A stretch of DNA of 64,000 nucleotides from Oceanospirillum beijerinckii DSM 7166. Its GTDB lineage: Bacteria > Pseudomonadota > Gammaproteobacteria > Pseudomonadales > Halomonadaceae. The translations under genes were made by a program, and so were the position numbers. Positions within the stretch are counted from its first letter, which is position 1. The number at the start of each line of letters is the position of its first letter. Location: assembly GCF_000422425.1 (NCBI RefSeq), contig NZ_KE383830.1, positions 86,077 through 150,076 on the forward strand, in the 5' to 3' direction. Below, piece by piece: positions 9,878-18,896 of this stretch. The notes under the pieces are model-generated. The model did no database searches. It was not told the origin of the DNA and worked only from the letters and a program-made list of their open reading frames with translations.

Positions 9878-10873
9878 ATGGCTACACGTAATCTGGGCCC
9901 TTTTACTTGTTCTCCAATCGGTTTGGGCTGTGTGAATTTGTCCCATGCTTATGGTACGCCGCCCTCCGAACAGGAGGCTGAGCGCTTGCTGTTAAGTGCT
10001 TTGGATCTGGGCTATAACCACCTGGATACCGCATCACTGTACGGCTTTGGAGCCAATGAAACTTTACTGGGTAAGGTGCTGAAAGGTCGGCGTGATGAGT
10101 TTGTCTTAGCCAGTAAGTGCGTGCTGTATAAAGATGATCAGGGGAAGCGGGTTTTAGATGGCCGACCGGAAACTATTCGCAAGACTCTGGAAGGCAGCCT
10201 GCAGCGTTTACAAACTGAGGCTATCGATCTCTATTACCTGCACCGCTTGGATCGCAATGTGCCCATTGAAGACAGTGTCGGTGAACTTTCCCGTATGGTG
10301 GAAGCGGGTAAGATCAGGAGTATAGGTATATCTGAGATGTCTGCGGATACCTTGCGTAAGGCACATAAAATACATCCTATTGCCGCCATGCAAACGGAGT
10401 ACTCGCTGTGGACCCGTAACCCCGAGATAGCGGTATTGGAAGCCTGCCGTGAACTGGGTACAACCTTTGTGGCTTTTAGCCCTCTGGCAAGGGCATTTCT
10501 TACCGGTAAGCTGACCGATCCATCTGTTTTGGCGGCGAATGATCTGCGTCGCAATATGCCGCGTTTTGATGCCGATAATTATGCTAAAAACCTGGCCCTG
10601 TTGGAGCAGGTCGCCGAAGTAGCCCAGCAAGAGGGTTGTTCTCTGGCACAGTTGGCGCTGGCTTGGGTTTTAGGTCGTGATGACAATATTATCGCGATTC
10701 CTGGTACGACAAATCCTGATCATTTAAAGGAAAACTTCAGCGCTCAGGATGTGACCTTAAGTGCTGGTGCTTTTGAGCGCTTGGATCAGATTATCAATCA
10801 AGCAACAGTGGCTGGTCCCCGTTATAACGCCAACACTCAATTGGAAATCGATACAGAAGAGTTTGCTGTTTAA
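9878..10873 (+). CDS. Aldo/keto reductase
   Basis: A 331-aa NADPH-dependent oxidoreductase of the aldo/keto reductase superfamily with a TIM-barrel fold. The catalytic tetrad is visible as Asp50 and Tyr55 (HLDTASLYG), Lys80 (LASKC) and His122 (YLHRLD). The C-terminal IPGTTNPDHLKEN region matches the cofactor-binding end of the family, close to the YajO/IolS/Tas-like group. Start at ATG 9878 is supported by AGAGGT upstream. The next gene is an AraC-type regulator in the same orientation (106 bp later), which may control it. The natural substrate is unknown. Confidence 0.92.
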   Translation: MATRNLGPFTCSPIGLGCVNLSHAYGTPPSEQEAERLLLSALDLGYNHLDTASLYGFGANETLLGKVLKGRRDEFVLASKCVLYKDDQGKRVLDGRPETIRKTLEGSLQRLQTEAIDLYYLHRLDRNVPIEDSVGELSRMVEAGKIRSIGISEMSADTLRKAHKIHPIAAMQTEYSLWTRNPEIAVLEACRELGTTFVAFSPLARAFLTGKLTDPSVLAANDLRRNMPRFDADNYAKNLALLEQVAEVAQQEGCSLAQLALAWVLGRDDNIIAIPGTTNPDHLKENFSAQDVTLSAGAFERLDQIINQATVAGPRYNANTQLEIDTEEFAV

Positions 10874-10979
10874 GCATTTGGGTTCAATTCTATCGCTCGC
10901 GGTTTCGGATAATAAGCGAACTCTCTAAGCGAGCTATCTTAGGTAAAGTAAAGCTAAGAAATAAAGGCAAGAAAGAAAC

Positions 10980-11876
10980 GTGAGTTTTCCAGACGTAGGC
11001 TTTAACTACAAGCGTTCAGCAGAACGGGAATTGCAGGTGATTGAGTTAGAGATGCTGCAGCAGAGGCAGCATAACCCCACTCATCCACCGGACAAGCCCC
11101 ATCGTATCGGCTTCTACAATCTTATTGTGGTTGAGCAAGGTCAGGGACTGCATCTGGTGGACTTCAACCGTTATGCTTTTCAGGCCGGTGACTTTATCGC
11201 AGTCCAAAGGCATCAGATTCATGCCTTTGACTTCAGCTCACCGATCAAGGGCAAAGTTCTGCTTTTTACTCAGCGTTTTGTCGATCAGGCTTTGGCCAAT
11301 ATGCGGCTATCCGAGTTTTCACCTACCTCGCTGGATACCGGTTTAGTGCCGGTATTTACCCCTGATCAGGCGCTGCGTGACAGCTGTTTTGCTCTATTCG
11401 GTGAAATAGAGAAAGAGTTGGCGCGGGAAGATGCCAATACATTGATTGCGATGCATCTGTTTTCTTCACTTTTTCTGCTGTTACGCAGGGCCAGGCCGCC
11501 TCAGAGTGAGGGGCGTTTAAACAAAGAGCAGCAACAGAGAATGATTCGCTTTGCGACGCTGCTTGAGCAGCAGTTCCAGAGTAATAGAGACGCGACTTGT
11601 TACGCAGAGCAGCTGCATTGCACCTATAAAACCCTGAACCAATTATGCAAGCTCGCCACTGGCAAAACGGCTAAGCAGATTATCGATGCCTTTACCGTGC
11701 TGGAAGCAAAAAGAAGGCTCTCTATTGATCGCCTGACTACACAACAGTTGGCGTATGATCTGGGCTTTGAGGATGCCAGCAATTTCGTTAAGTACTTTAA
11801 GAAACATACCGGATCTACACCGGCACGTTTTCAGAAACAGCGGGGTTTGGCTCAATATCGCGCGACTGAGCCTTGA
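10980..11876 (+). CDS. AraC-family transcriptional regulator
   Basis: A 298-aa regulator starting with GTG. The N-terminal half (about 20-160) looks like a cupin-type ligand/dimerisation domain (GFYNLIVVEQGQGLHLVDF). The C-terminal 100 residues hold the two helix-turn-helix motifs of the AraC family; the second, LAYDLGFEDASNFVKYFKKH, is canonical. It lies between the aldo/keto reductase and the SnoaL-like lipoprotein gene and probably regulates one or both; this is inferred from position only. Confidence 0.9.
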   Translation: MSFPDVGFNYKRSAERELQVIELEMLQQRQHNPTHPPDKPHRIGFYNLIVVEQGQGLHLVDFNRYAFQAGDFIAVQRHQIHAFDFSSPIKGKVLLFTQRFVDQALANMRLSEFSPTSLDTGLVPVFTPDQALRDSCFALFGEIEKELAREDANTLIAMHLFSSLFLLLRRARPPQSEGRLNKEQQQRMIRFATLLEQQFQSNRDATCYAEQLHCTYKTLNQLCKLATGKTAKQIIDAFTVLEAKRRLSIDRLTTQQLAYDLGFEDASNFVKYFKKHTGSTPARFQKQRGLAQYRATEP

Positions 11877-11972
11877 AAAAGTTCGATATTTACCATTTTT
11901 GTTCTGATAGTGACCATGTGCTAATTCAAGCTCTGACTTACCATGATCTCAATGAAAACGAGAGGTTAAGTC

Positions 11973-12833
11973 ATGAAAAAAATTCTATCTGCCGCACTGG
12001 CGGCTACTGTTATCTCTACAACCGCCTGTTCAAACCAATCTGTTGGTGAGGAACATACCCTATCCAATAAAGACAAAGCGGTTGCCCTGCTGAACAGCAT
12101 TGAAAATGGTGATCATCATGCGGTGAGCTATGTAAATGCCAACCAATATATTCAGCACAACCTGGCGGTTGCCGATGGTTTGGCGGGTTTTGGTGAGGTT
12201 CTAAAGGCGCTGCCTGAAGGCAGTGCCAAGGTCGATGTCAAACGGGCTTTCCAGGATGGCGACTATGTGTTTACGCACACGGATTACAACTTCTTTGGTC
12301 CGAAAGTAGGCTTTGATATTTTCCGTTTTGAAAATGGCAAAATTGTTGAGCACTGGGACAATCTGGCGAAGAAAACAGGCCCAAACCCGAGCGGTCGTAC
12401 CCAGCTGGATGGCCCTACAGAGGTTAAAGACCTGAACAAAACCGCTGAAAATAAAGCGTTAGTGGCTGATTTTGTCGATACCATTTTGATGCAAGGTCAG
12501 TTTGATCAACTGCCACGTTTTATCGATGCAGGTGAAGAAAACTACCTGCAACACAATAGTGCGATTGGTGACGGTTTAAGCGGTTTAGGTGCAGCACTGG
12601 AAGCAATGGCCAAGCAGGGTTTAACCATGTCTTATAGCAAGAACCATAAAGTGCTGGGCGAAGGTAACTTTGTGCTGACCATCAGTGAGGGTGAGTTTGC
12701 CGGTCAACATGTCTCTTTTTATGATCTGTTCCGGGTTGATAATGGCAAAATTGTCGAACACTGGGATGTAATCGAGGAGATTCCTGCCCAAAGTCAGTGG
12801 AAAAACAGCAACGGAAAGTTTGGTTTTAACTAA
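11973..12833 (+). CDS. Exported SnoaL/NTF2-like tandem-domain protein, probable lipoprotein
   Basis: A 286-aa protein with an N-terminal signal sequence ending at STTAC, a plausible but not ideal lipobox (Cys 19). The mature part contains two related SnoaL-like (NTF2 fold) repeats, each with the pattern YxQHNxxxxDGLxGxG, then FDxFRFENGKIVEHWD in the first and FYDLFRVDNGKIVEHWD in the second. It thus appears to have arisen by internal duplication. The family includes enzymes and ligand-binding proteins and no specific activity can be assigned. GAGAGG supports the ATG. It follows the AraC regulator by 96 bp. Confidence 0.85.
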   Translation: MKKILSAALAATVISTTACSNQSVGEEHTLSNKDKAVALLNSIENGDHHAVSYVNANQYIQHNLAVADGLAGFGEVLKALPEGSAKVDVKRAFQDGDYVFTHTDYNFFGPKVGFDIFRFENGKIVEHWDNLAKKTGPNPSGRTQLDGPTEVKDLNKTAENKALVADFVDTILMQGQFDQLPRFIDAGEENYLQHNSAIGDGLSGLGAALEAMAKQGLTMSYSKNHKVLGEGNFVLTISEGEFAGQHVSFYDLFRVDNGKIVEHWDVIEEIPAQSQWKNSNGKFGFN

Positions 12834-12843
12834 GCTTTATAAA

Positions 12844-12897
12844 ACCAAACCAGATAAGTTGCTGTAGGTCGGAAAAGCCGCAAGGCGCCTTCCGACC
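12844..12897. repeat. Dispersed palindromic repeat A, short form (copy A2)
   Basis: The core GGTCGGAA (12867-12874) and TTCCGACC (12890-12897) form an inverted repeat around AAGCCGCAAGGCGCC, preceded by an ACCAAACCAGATAAGTTG tail. Nearly identical to the copy at 16412-16464. It sits between the converging SnoaL and tdh genes and may serve as a bidirectional terminator. Confidence 0.85.
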
Positions 12898-13019
12898 ATT
12901 ATCCGGTATTTCGCTAAAAGCCCGGATAAAAGACGGTATAAGAAAATAAACACAAGAGTGGATTACCGTTGCTACTTATCCCTTGAATCCAAGCCCTGCC
13001 GTAGACGCTCCGCCTGTAC

Positions 13020-14153
13020 TTAACCGTTCACCCAATCCAGAATTACCTTACCGGATTGTCCTGATCGCATGACATCAAAACCCTGTTGAAAGTCATCAAT
13101 ATGAAAGTGATGGGTGATCACAGGATTAATATCCAGCCCAGACTGAATCAAACTGACCATCTTGTACCAGGTTTCAAACATTTCACGACCGTAGATGCCT
13201 TTAATGGTCAGGCCTTTAAATATCACCTGATTCCAATCAATCGCCATACTGGACGGTGGAATACCCAACATGGCGATGCGGCCACTGTGATTCATGGTGT
13301 TCAGCATGGTGCTAAAGGCGCTGGGGACACCGGACATCTCCAGGCCCACATCAAAGCCTTCGCTCATACCCAGTTCATCCATCACGTCTTCCAGTTTTTC
13401 TTCCGCCACATTGACCGCCCGTGTGCCGCCCATTCGAAAGGCCAGATCCAGGCGGTATTCGTTGACGTCCGTGATCACCACATTGCGGGCGCCCACATGT
13501 TTAGCGATGGCGGCGGCCATAATGCCAATCGGGCCTGCGCCGGTGATCAGTACATCTTCGCCCACCAGATCAAACGACAGCGCCGCATGTACTGCATTAC
13601 CAAAGGGGTCAAAAATCGCGGCCAGATCATCGGAGATCTCATCGGGAATCTTAAAGGCGTTAAACGCGGGAATCACCAGATACTCCGCAAAGCAGCCGGT
13701 ACGATTGACGCCCACGCCGATGGTATTGCGGCACAGGTGAGTCCGGCCACCCCGGCAGTTACGGCAGTGACCACAGGTGATATGGCCCTCGCCGGAGACA
13801 CGATCACCGATAGTAAAACCGGGCACTTCCTGCCCGATACCGACTACTTCACCGACATACTCATGGCCGGTGACCATAGGCACAGGGATGGTGTTTTGTG
13901 CCCACTCATCCCAGTTATAGATATGGACATCTGTACCACAGATGGCGGTTTTTCTGATCTTAATCAGCAGATCGTTATGGCCCAATGCGGGTGGAGCCAC
14001 CTCGGTCATCCAGATCCCCGGTTCTGGCTTGAGTTTGGCTAAGGCCTTTATTTTCACCGTATCTGTTTTCGGGACGCCGGTATTTGTCGTATCAGCTGTA
14101 TCTGTATCTGTATCTGTTTTTTGTGCTTGTGCTTGTATTTGCTGTCTGTTCAT
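13020..14153 (-). CDS. tdh: L-threonine 3-dehydrogenase with atypical N-terminal extension
   Basis: Zinc-dependent medium-chain dehydrogenase that oxidises L-threonine with NAD+ to 2-amino-3-ketobutyrate, which Kbl then cleaves with CoA to glycine and acetyl-CoA. Catalytic zinc ligands include Cys72 and GHE at 96-98; the structural zinc site is Cys127, 130, 133 and 141. A Rossmann GAGPIG motif follows. The usual protein begins near the KALAKL sequence at residue 36 here. The first 32 residues are a Gln/Asp/Thr-rich low-complexity extension partly encoded by a GATACA repeat. A GTG at 14057 is an alternative start but has no visible ribosome-binding site; the purine-rich GGGGGAAGG lies about 15 nt before the ATG. 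Second gene of a kbl-tdh operon (45-bp gap). Confidence 0.95.
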   Translation of the reverse strand: MNRQQIQAQAQKTDTDTDTADTTNTGVPKTDTVKIKALAKLKPEPGIWMTEVAPPALGHNDLLIKIRKTAICGTDVHIYNWDEWAQNTIPVPMVTGHEYVGEVVGIGQEVPGFTIGDRVSGEGHITCGHCRNCRGGRTHLCRNTIGVGVNRTGCFAEYLVIPAFNAFKIPDEISDDLAAIFDPFGNAVHAALSFDLVGEDVLITGAGPIGIMAAAIAKHVGARNVVITDVNEYRLDLAFRMGGTRAVNVAEEKLEDVMDELGMSEGFDVGLEMSGVPSAFSTMLNTMNHSGRIAMLGIPPSSMAIDWNQVIFKGLTIKGIYGREMFETWYKMVSLIQSGLDINPVITHHFHIDDFQQGFDVMRSGQSGKVILDWVNG

Positions 14154-14198
14154 AGCATCTAAAATCCGCCTTCCCCCTCAGTAGCACGAGGGAGAAAG

Positions 14199-15392
14199 CT
14201 AGATAATCTCCATATCCGTACCGACTTCAATAAAGGCATCAATCGCCCGATCCAGCTGCTCACGGCTATGGGCCGCCGACATCTGGGTACGAATACGTGC
14301 CTGACCTTGAGGAACCACAGGGAATGAGAAACCGATCACGTAGATCCCTTTCTCCAGTGCCCGTTCAGCAAACTCGGCGGCGACTTTGGCATCACCCAGC
14401 ATAATCGGAATAATGGCGTGATCGGCACCGGCCAGAGTAAAGCCCGCTTCAGACATTCGGCGACGGAAGTGAGCCGCGTTATCCCACAGTTGGGCGCGCA
14501 GATCATCGCTCTCTTTTAGCAGATCCAACACGCGAATAGACGCCGCGACAATGCCGGGAGCAACGGAGTTAGAGAACAAGTAGGGGCGTGAGCGCTGACG
14601 CAACCAGTCGATCACCTCTTTTTTGCCCGAGGTATAACCGCCGGACGCACCGCCAAGAGCTTTACCCAGGGTGCCGGTGATAATATCGATGCGCTCTGTT
14701 ACGCCGTGATAATCCGGTGTGCCCGCGCCGTTTGGCCCCATAAAACCCACCGCATGGGAATCATCCACCATCACCAAGGCATCGTATTGATCCGCCAGAT
14801 CACAGATCGCCGGTAGATTAGCCACCACGCCATCCATTGAGAACACACCGTCGGTCACGATCAGTTTATGGCGCACACCGGCAGCATCCGCAGCGATCAA
14901 CTGCTGTTCCAGTTCGGCCATATCGTTATTGGCGTAGCGGTAACGCTGAGCTTTACACAGGCGCACACCGTCGATAATAGACGCATGGTTTAAGGCATCA
15001 GAGATAATCGCATCGTCGCTGTCGAGCAGTGTCTCAAACAGACCCGCATTGGCATCAAAACAGGAGGTGTAGAGAATGGTGTCTTCCTGGCCCAGAAACC
15101 GCGATAGCTTCTGTTCCAGTGCTTTATGAATATCCTGAGTACCGCAGATAAAACGCACCGACGCCATACCAAAACCGTGCTCATCCATGCCGGTTTTCGC
15201 CGCCTCAATCAACGCCGGGTGATTGGCCAGACCCAGATAGTTATTAGCGCAGAAGTTCAGCACCTCGTCGCCGCTGGATACCGTAATGGCCGCCTGTTGA
15301 GCCGAAGTGATCACCCGCTCAGGTTTATACAGCCCGGCCTCTTTCACATCTTGAAGCTGATCCCGGATCTGCTGGTAAAATTTATCGCTCAT
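14199..15392 (-). CDS. kbl: 2-amino-3-ketobutyrate CoA ligase (glycine C-acetyltransferase)
   Basis: A 397-aa PLP enzyme of the alpha-oxoamine synthase family, of typical length for Kbl. The PLP-binding lysine is Lys244 in [11 protein letters not shown], and [10 protein letters not shown] (210-219) is the conserved cofactor segment. It cleaves 2-amino-3-ketobutyrate with CoA to glycine and acetyl-CoA. ATG at 15392 is preceded by AAGGAG. It is the first gene of the kbl-tdh threonine catabolic operon and is divergent from a LysR-type gene 106 bp away. Confidence 0.96.
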   Translation of the reverse strand: MSDKFYQQIRDQLQDVKEAGLYKPERVITSAQQAAITVSSGDEVLNFCANNYLGLANHPALIEAAKTGMDEHGFGMASVRFICGTQDIHKALEQKLSRFLGQEDTILYTSCFDANAGLFETLLDSDDAIISDALNHASIIDGVRLCKAQRYRYANNDMAELEQQLIAADAAGVRHKLIVTDGVFSMDGVVANLPAICDLADQYDALVMVDDSHAVGFMGPNGAGTPDYHGVTERIDIITGTLGKALGGASGGYTSGKKEVIDWLRQRSRPYLFSNSVAPGIVAASIRVLDLLKESDDLRAQLWDNAAHFRRRMSEAGFTLAGADHAIIPIMLGDAKVAAEFAERALEKGIYVIGFSFPVVPQGQARIRTQMSAAHSREQLDRAIDAFIEVGTDMEII

Positions 15393-15498
15393 CGTTTGCT
15401 CCTTGTTTTTTTCTCATATTAATTAAAGCATAAGCCGACTATTATCCCTGTGTGTGGAAAATCATTTGTGAATCTTAGGCACAAAAAAAGGGCGCGCT

Positions 15499-16410
15499 AT
15501 GCTGGACCAGAAACTGATTTCACTTTTGCCCGACCTGGCGGCTTTTATTCTGGTGGTCAACGAAGGCAGTTTTACCGCCGCAGCGAAAAAACTGAACATC
15601 ACACCCTCAGCGCTTAGTAAAACCATCAGCCGACTGGAAGCAGCGTTATCGGTCAAACTGTTTGAACGCACCACACGTTCGTTAGTGATCACTCAGGCGG
15701 GTAAACGGGTTTATGATCAAAGCCTGATTATGGTCAACGCCGCACAACAGGCGGTGGATCTATCGGCTGCGGACCATACCGAACCGTCCGGCGCGATCAC
15801 TGTTGCCGCGCCCGAGGCGTTTCTGAATTCCGTCCTGCAACCTCTGGTGATCCCCTTTCTGGAGCGCTATCCCCTGATACAGCTTAAGCTCAGAGTCGCC
15901 GACGGTGATATTGATCTGCTGCGGGATAACATCGACATCGCCTTTCGCCTGACCGACAAGCCCCATGAAAATCAGGTGCTGAAAGAGATCAGCAAAACCT
16001 ATCTGGTACTGTGTGCCAGCCCGGACTATCTGCAACAGCGGGGAATGCCCCAGCATCCTTTAGAGCTGGAACAACACGACTGCCTTTATCTGGCAGAAAC
16101 CAACACCGACCACCTGTGGAGTTTCCACAAAGAGCAGGAGCACCTCACGGTAGCCGTATCGGGACGCTATGCGGTCAATCACTCACAAATGCGGCTATCG
16201 GGCGTAAAAAATGGCCTGGGTATCGGTATCTTTCACGATTTTGTTATTCAGGAAGCCTTGCAGGAGGGGAGTGTGGTTAAGGTATTATCCGACTGGACGA
16301 TCAAAAGTAACTATCATGGCGCTATTGCTATGCAATACGCTCAGACTAAATACAGACCCGCCCGTTTGCGGGCGTTTATCGACTTTGCCCAGGCGCAGTT
16401 GATTCATTAA
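15499..16410 (+). CDS. LysR-family transcriptional regulator
   Basis: A 303-aa protein with the LysR winged helix-turn-helix at the N-terminus (GSFTAAAKKLNITPSALSKT, ending in SRLEAALSVKLFERTTR) and a periplasmic-binding-protein-like effector domain from about 90. It is transcribed divergently from kbl-tdh with a 106-bp shared intergenic region. That is the classic arrangement for a LysR regulator controlling its neighbour, so it is a reasonable candidate regulator of threonine catabolism. The effector is not known. Confidence 0.92.
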   Translation: MLDQKLISLLPDLAAFILVVNEGSFTAAAKKLNITPSALSKTISRLEAALSVKLFERTTRSLVITQAGKRVYDQSLIMVNAAQQAVDLSAADHTEPSGAITVAAPEAFLNSVLQPLVIPFLERYPLIQLKLRVADGDIDLLRDNIDIAFRLTDKPHENQVLKEISKTYLVLCASPDYLQQRGMPQHPLELEQHDCLYLAETNTDHLWSFHKEQEHLTVAVSGRYAVNHSQMRLSGVKNGLGIGIFHDFVIQEALQEGSVVKVLSDWTIKSNYHGAIAMQYAQTKYRPARLRAFIDFAQAQLIH

Positions 16411-16411
16411 T

Positions 16412-16464
16412 ACCAAACCAGATAAGTTGTTGTAGGTCGGAAAAGCCGCAAGGCGCCTTCCGAC
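16412..16464. repeat. Dispersed palindromic repeat A, short form (copy A3)
   Basis: Same structure as the copy at 12844-12897: ACCAAACCAGATAAGTTG tail, then GTAGGTCGGAA (from 16432) and CCTTCCGAC ending at 16464. It begins immediately after the LysR stop codon. Confidence 0.85.
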
Positions 16465-16524
16465 AATCATCTAACCGCTATTAATAACGACAGAACAAGC
16501 AGCAAAAACAGCGAAAGGACTCCA

Positions 16525-16842
16525 ATGAAACACCTCTATCTTATCTTAACCCTACTGGGTATCGCCTTACCCTATGGCGCATTTTTGCCCTGGCTAGTGG
16601 ATAATGGCATCAATATCGGCGCATTTATCGACGCAATTCTGTCTAACCCTATCAGCGTCTTCGCCTGGCTGGATGTTGTTGTATCCGCCTGCACCCTGAT
16701 TATTTTTATTCTGGTGGATGGCAAACGCCATCAGGTACGCTATCGACACCTGGCCTTATTGGGCACCTGCACGGTAGGCGTGTCCTGTGGTTTACCGCTG
16801 TATCTGTACCTGAAAGAACGTCAGTCGCAACCTGAATCCTGA
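16525..16842 (+). CDS. DUF2834 small membrane protein
   Basis: A 105-aa inner-membrane protein with three predicted hydrophobic helices (about 5-22, 48-66 and 75-97). The PYGAFLPW and NPISVFAWLDVVVSA segments are typical of DUF2834 proteins, whose function is unknown. ATG is preceded by AAAGGA. It sits directly upstream of an AraC-type regulator, almost without gap, so the two are probably co-transcribed. Confidence 0.85.
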   Translation: MKHLYLILTLLGIALPYGAFLPWLVDNGINIGAFIDAILSNPISVFAWLDVVVSACTLIIFILVDGKRHQVRYRHLALLGTCTVGVSCGLPLYLYLKERQSQPES

Positions 16843-16885
16843 ATTGAAAACGCGCTTTTTATACCAATATCGAACCGTACAGCCC

Positions 16886-17719
16886 ATGACGATGCAACAT
16901 CTGATCTTTAGCGCCAAAAAAGCACTGCAACAGCGTGAATTACTGCCCTTTGCCGTCTACTCATCAAGATATGAGCAACACCTGCTGAACGTACCCATGA
17001 TCAAACCGCTACTGGTTTGCGTGTTTGATGGCTGCAAACAGCTGGGGCAGGAACGCGAAGTCAACTGCCCGGCGGGGCAATTTGTCTTTCTATCCAACAG
17101 CCCCAAGGTAGAAATGCGCAATATCCCCAGCCATAGCCAATACTTCGCCCTGCTGATCGAGTTTGAATTTTCCGACTTCGCCTGCCTGGGGCAAAGCCCA
17201 GCCCTACAACCACAAGCCAACATCAGTGCCGTACAGGGCGACATAGACCCCGTGCTGCAACAAACCCTGCAACAGTTTATCGAATGGTCCACCTTCGCCC
17301 CGCAAGCCCTATGGCCTGCACGCCGACAAGAGATACTGCAACTGCTTTACCATCAGGGCTATCACCAGATCACCGCATTTATGGCCTCATCCAGCCTGAG
17401 CCACAAACTACACGCCCTGTTTAGCGCCGAACCCACCGCAGACCGCCAAGCGGATCAACTGTGCGAACAACTGGCGATGAGTGAGTCCACACTCAGGCGC
17501 AAACTCAGAGCCGAAGGCACCAGCCTGCAAGAGATTAAAGACCGCGTCCGGCTGGGTCTGGGCCTACACTTGGTACAAACCACACTGCAACCCATCGGAC
17601 TAATCGCCGAACAGTGCGGCTACCAGTCCCAATCCCGCTTTACCGACAAATTCAAACAACTCTTCGGCACCACCCCAACAGAACTCAGAAAAACCCAATT
17701 GCCCGAAACGGGCGAATAG
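16886..17719 (+). CDS. AraC-family transcriptional regulator
   Basis: About 277 aa from the ATG at 16886. A TTG at 16844, one base after the DUF2834 stop, would add 14 residues. Neither start has an obvious ribosome-binding site, so the start is uncertain. The N-terminal half resembles the sensing domain of AraC proteins. The C-terminus has two helix-turn-helix motifs (LCEQLAMSESTLRRKLRAEG and IAEQCGYQSQSRFTDKFKQ). It probably forms an operon with the DUF2834 gene. Target genes are unknown; the following PEBP gene is a candidate by position. Confidence 0.88.
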   Translation: MTMQHLIFSAKKALQQRELLPFAVYSSRYEQHLLNVPMIKPLLVCVFDGCKQLGQEREVNCPAGQFVFLSNSPKVEMRNIPSHSQYFALLIEFEFSDFACLGQSPALQPQANISAVQGDIDPVLQQTLQQFIEWSTFAPQALWPARRQEILQLLYHQGYHQITAFMASSSLSHKLHALFSAEPTADRQADQLCEQLAMSESTLRRKLRAEGTSLQEIKDRVRLGLGLHLVQTTLQPIGLIAEQCGYQSQSRFTDKFKQLFGTTPTELRKTQLPETGE

Positions 17720-17797
17720 ATGACCGGTTAGGTGCTAATCCAAAACACAGCAAACCCCTAACATGGCTTCTATCAACTCAACCGATATGGAGCCGTT

Positions 17798-18352
17798 ATG
17801 AACCCAACGATCAAAAAAATCGCCCTGGCAATCACCACTGTTCTAGCGACAAATAACGTCCTGGCAGAATCCTTTACCTTAACCAGTAAAGATATCGCCC
17901 ACGGCGAATTTATGAGCAAAAACCAAGAATTCCAAGGCTTCGGCTGCACCGGAAAAAACCAATCCCCACAACTCTCCTGGAGCGGAGCCCCAGAAGGCAC
18001 AAAAGCCTACGCACTGCTCGTACACGACCCAGATGCCCCCACCGGCAGCGGCTGGTGGCACTGGCAAGTGATCAATATACCAGCCAACATCACCAGCCTG
18101 AAAACCGGCGCAGGCAACAACGACCAGATGCCAAAAGGCAGCCAACAAATCAGCAACGACTACGGATTTAAAGGCTTTGGCGGCGCCCGCCCACCCAACG
18201 GCCACGGCGCACACCGCTACCAATTCACCATTCACGCACTATCCCAAAAGCTGGAATTGCCTGCTGATCCATCAGGCGCGCTAACTGGATATATGGTAAA
18301 AGCCCACTCACTGGCAGAGAGAACGATCGAGGCACTTTATAAGCGGGATTGA
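17798..18352 (+). CDS. Exported YbhB/YbcL-type PEBP family protein
   Basis: A 184-aa protein with a signal peptide (about 1-24, ending NNVLA) and a phosphatidylethanolamine-binding-protein fold recognisable from DPDAPTGSGWWHWQVINIP and the GFGGARPPNGHGAHRYQFT segment containing the conserved His-rich ligand pocket. It should be periplasmic. Bacterial members are called Raf-kinase-inhibitor-like proteins and their role is unclear. GGAG supports the ATG. A strong terminator follows at 18373-18417, and the gene marks the left end of the ordinary chromosome before the AT-rich island. Confidence 0.92.
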   Translation: MNPTIKKIALAITTVLATNNVLAESFTLTSKDIAHGEFMSKNQEFQGFGCTGKNQSPQLSWSGAPEGTKAYALLVHDPDAPTGSGWWHWQVINIPANITSLKTGAGNNDQMPKGSQQISNDYGFKGFGGARPPNGHGAHRYQFTIHALSQKLELPADPSGALTGYMVKAHSLAERTIEALYKRD

Positions 18353-18372
18353 TAAGAGTTTTATTGTGAGAT

Positions 18373-18417
18373 AAACCAAGACAAGCGTGTTAGAGACTAA
18401 TGCGCTTGTTTTGGTTT
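18373..18417 (+). terminator. Strong hairpin terminator after the PEBP gene
   Basis: Arms AAACCAAGACAAGCG (18373-18387) and CGCTTGTTTTGGTTT (18403-18417) pair along 15 positions with one wobble, with a 15-nt loop. It lies 20 bp after the stop codon and separates the resident gene from the AT-rich island. Confidence 0.85.
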
Positions 18418-18896
18418 TATTGGTGATAAAAGATTTTATTGAGACCAAGTATGTCGCATTATATTTGTATGAGGGTTGATGGGTTTATAAAATACAAAGA
18501 TAAGAACTGCTCAGTCATTTAATGCGGCATTACTTTATGTCGTGCCTCAATAGCTTTACTCCTGCCTATTTTTTCTTCCTTAGTCAGTTATCAACCAAAA
18601 TATCATAGAAAACAATGCTTCTAGTAAGGTATAGTTCCGTTCTATGTTTAATAGGAGTGCCGGAGTTGAGGTCGGTGATCTCAACAGCTCTGCGCAGATC
18701 AGGTAGTTCAGAACTTAATAATGGTCATCATTTAAGTTCTGTTACTGTTCTCCCGCTAGGTGTTGCTTAGCTTGGTGCTCTATGTTTTTTTGATACTTTT
18801 GGTTCGCCTATACATGGTTATCCTCTTTGATTAACTTTTAGTCTTGCATGGGTGGATGAATAAATCAAATGCTAGTACTACAAGAAGGTATTACAT
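18418..18896. other. AT-rich intergenic region at the left edge of the accessory island
   Basis: No gene is visible. It holds a perfect 10-bp inverted repeat with a 13-nt spacer (CAGAACTTAA at 18709-18718 and TTAAGTTCTG at 18732-18741) and a smaller one (GTTGAG/CTCAAC near 18664-18684). These could be operator or terminator structures, or remnants of an element boundary. No integrase, tRNA or direct repeat that would mark an attachment site was found. Confidence 0.5.

Noticed and set aside
13086..14042. A 318-codon open frame antisense to tdh
   Set aside because: Shadow of the zinc-dehydrogenase gene; no recognisable motif and His/Gly-rich composition from reverse reading.
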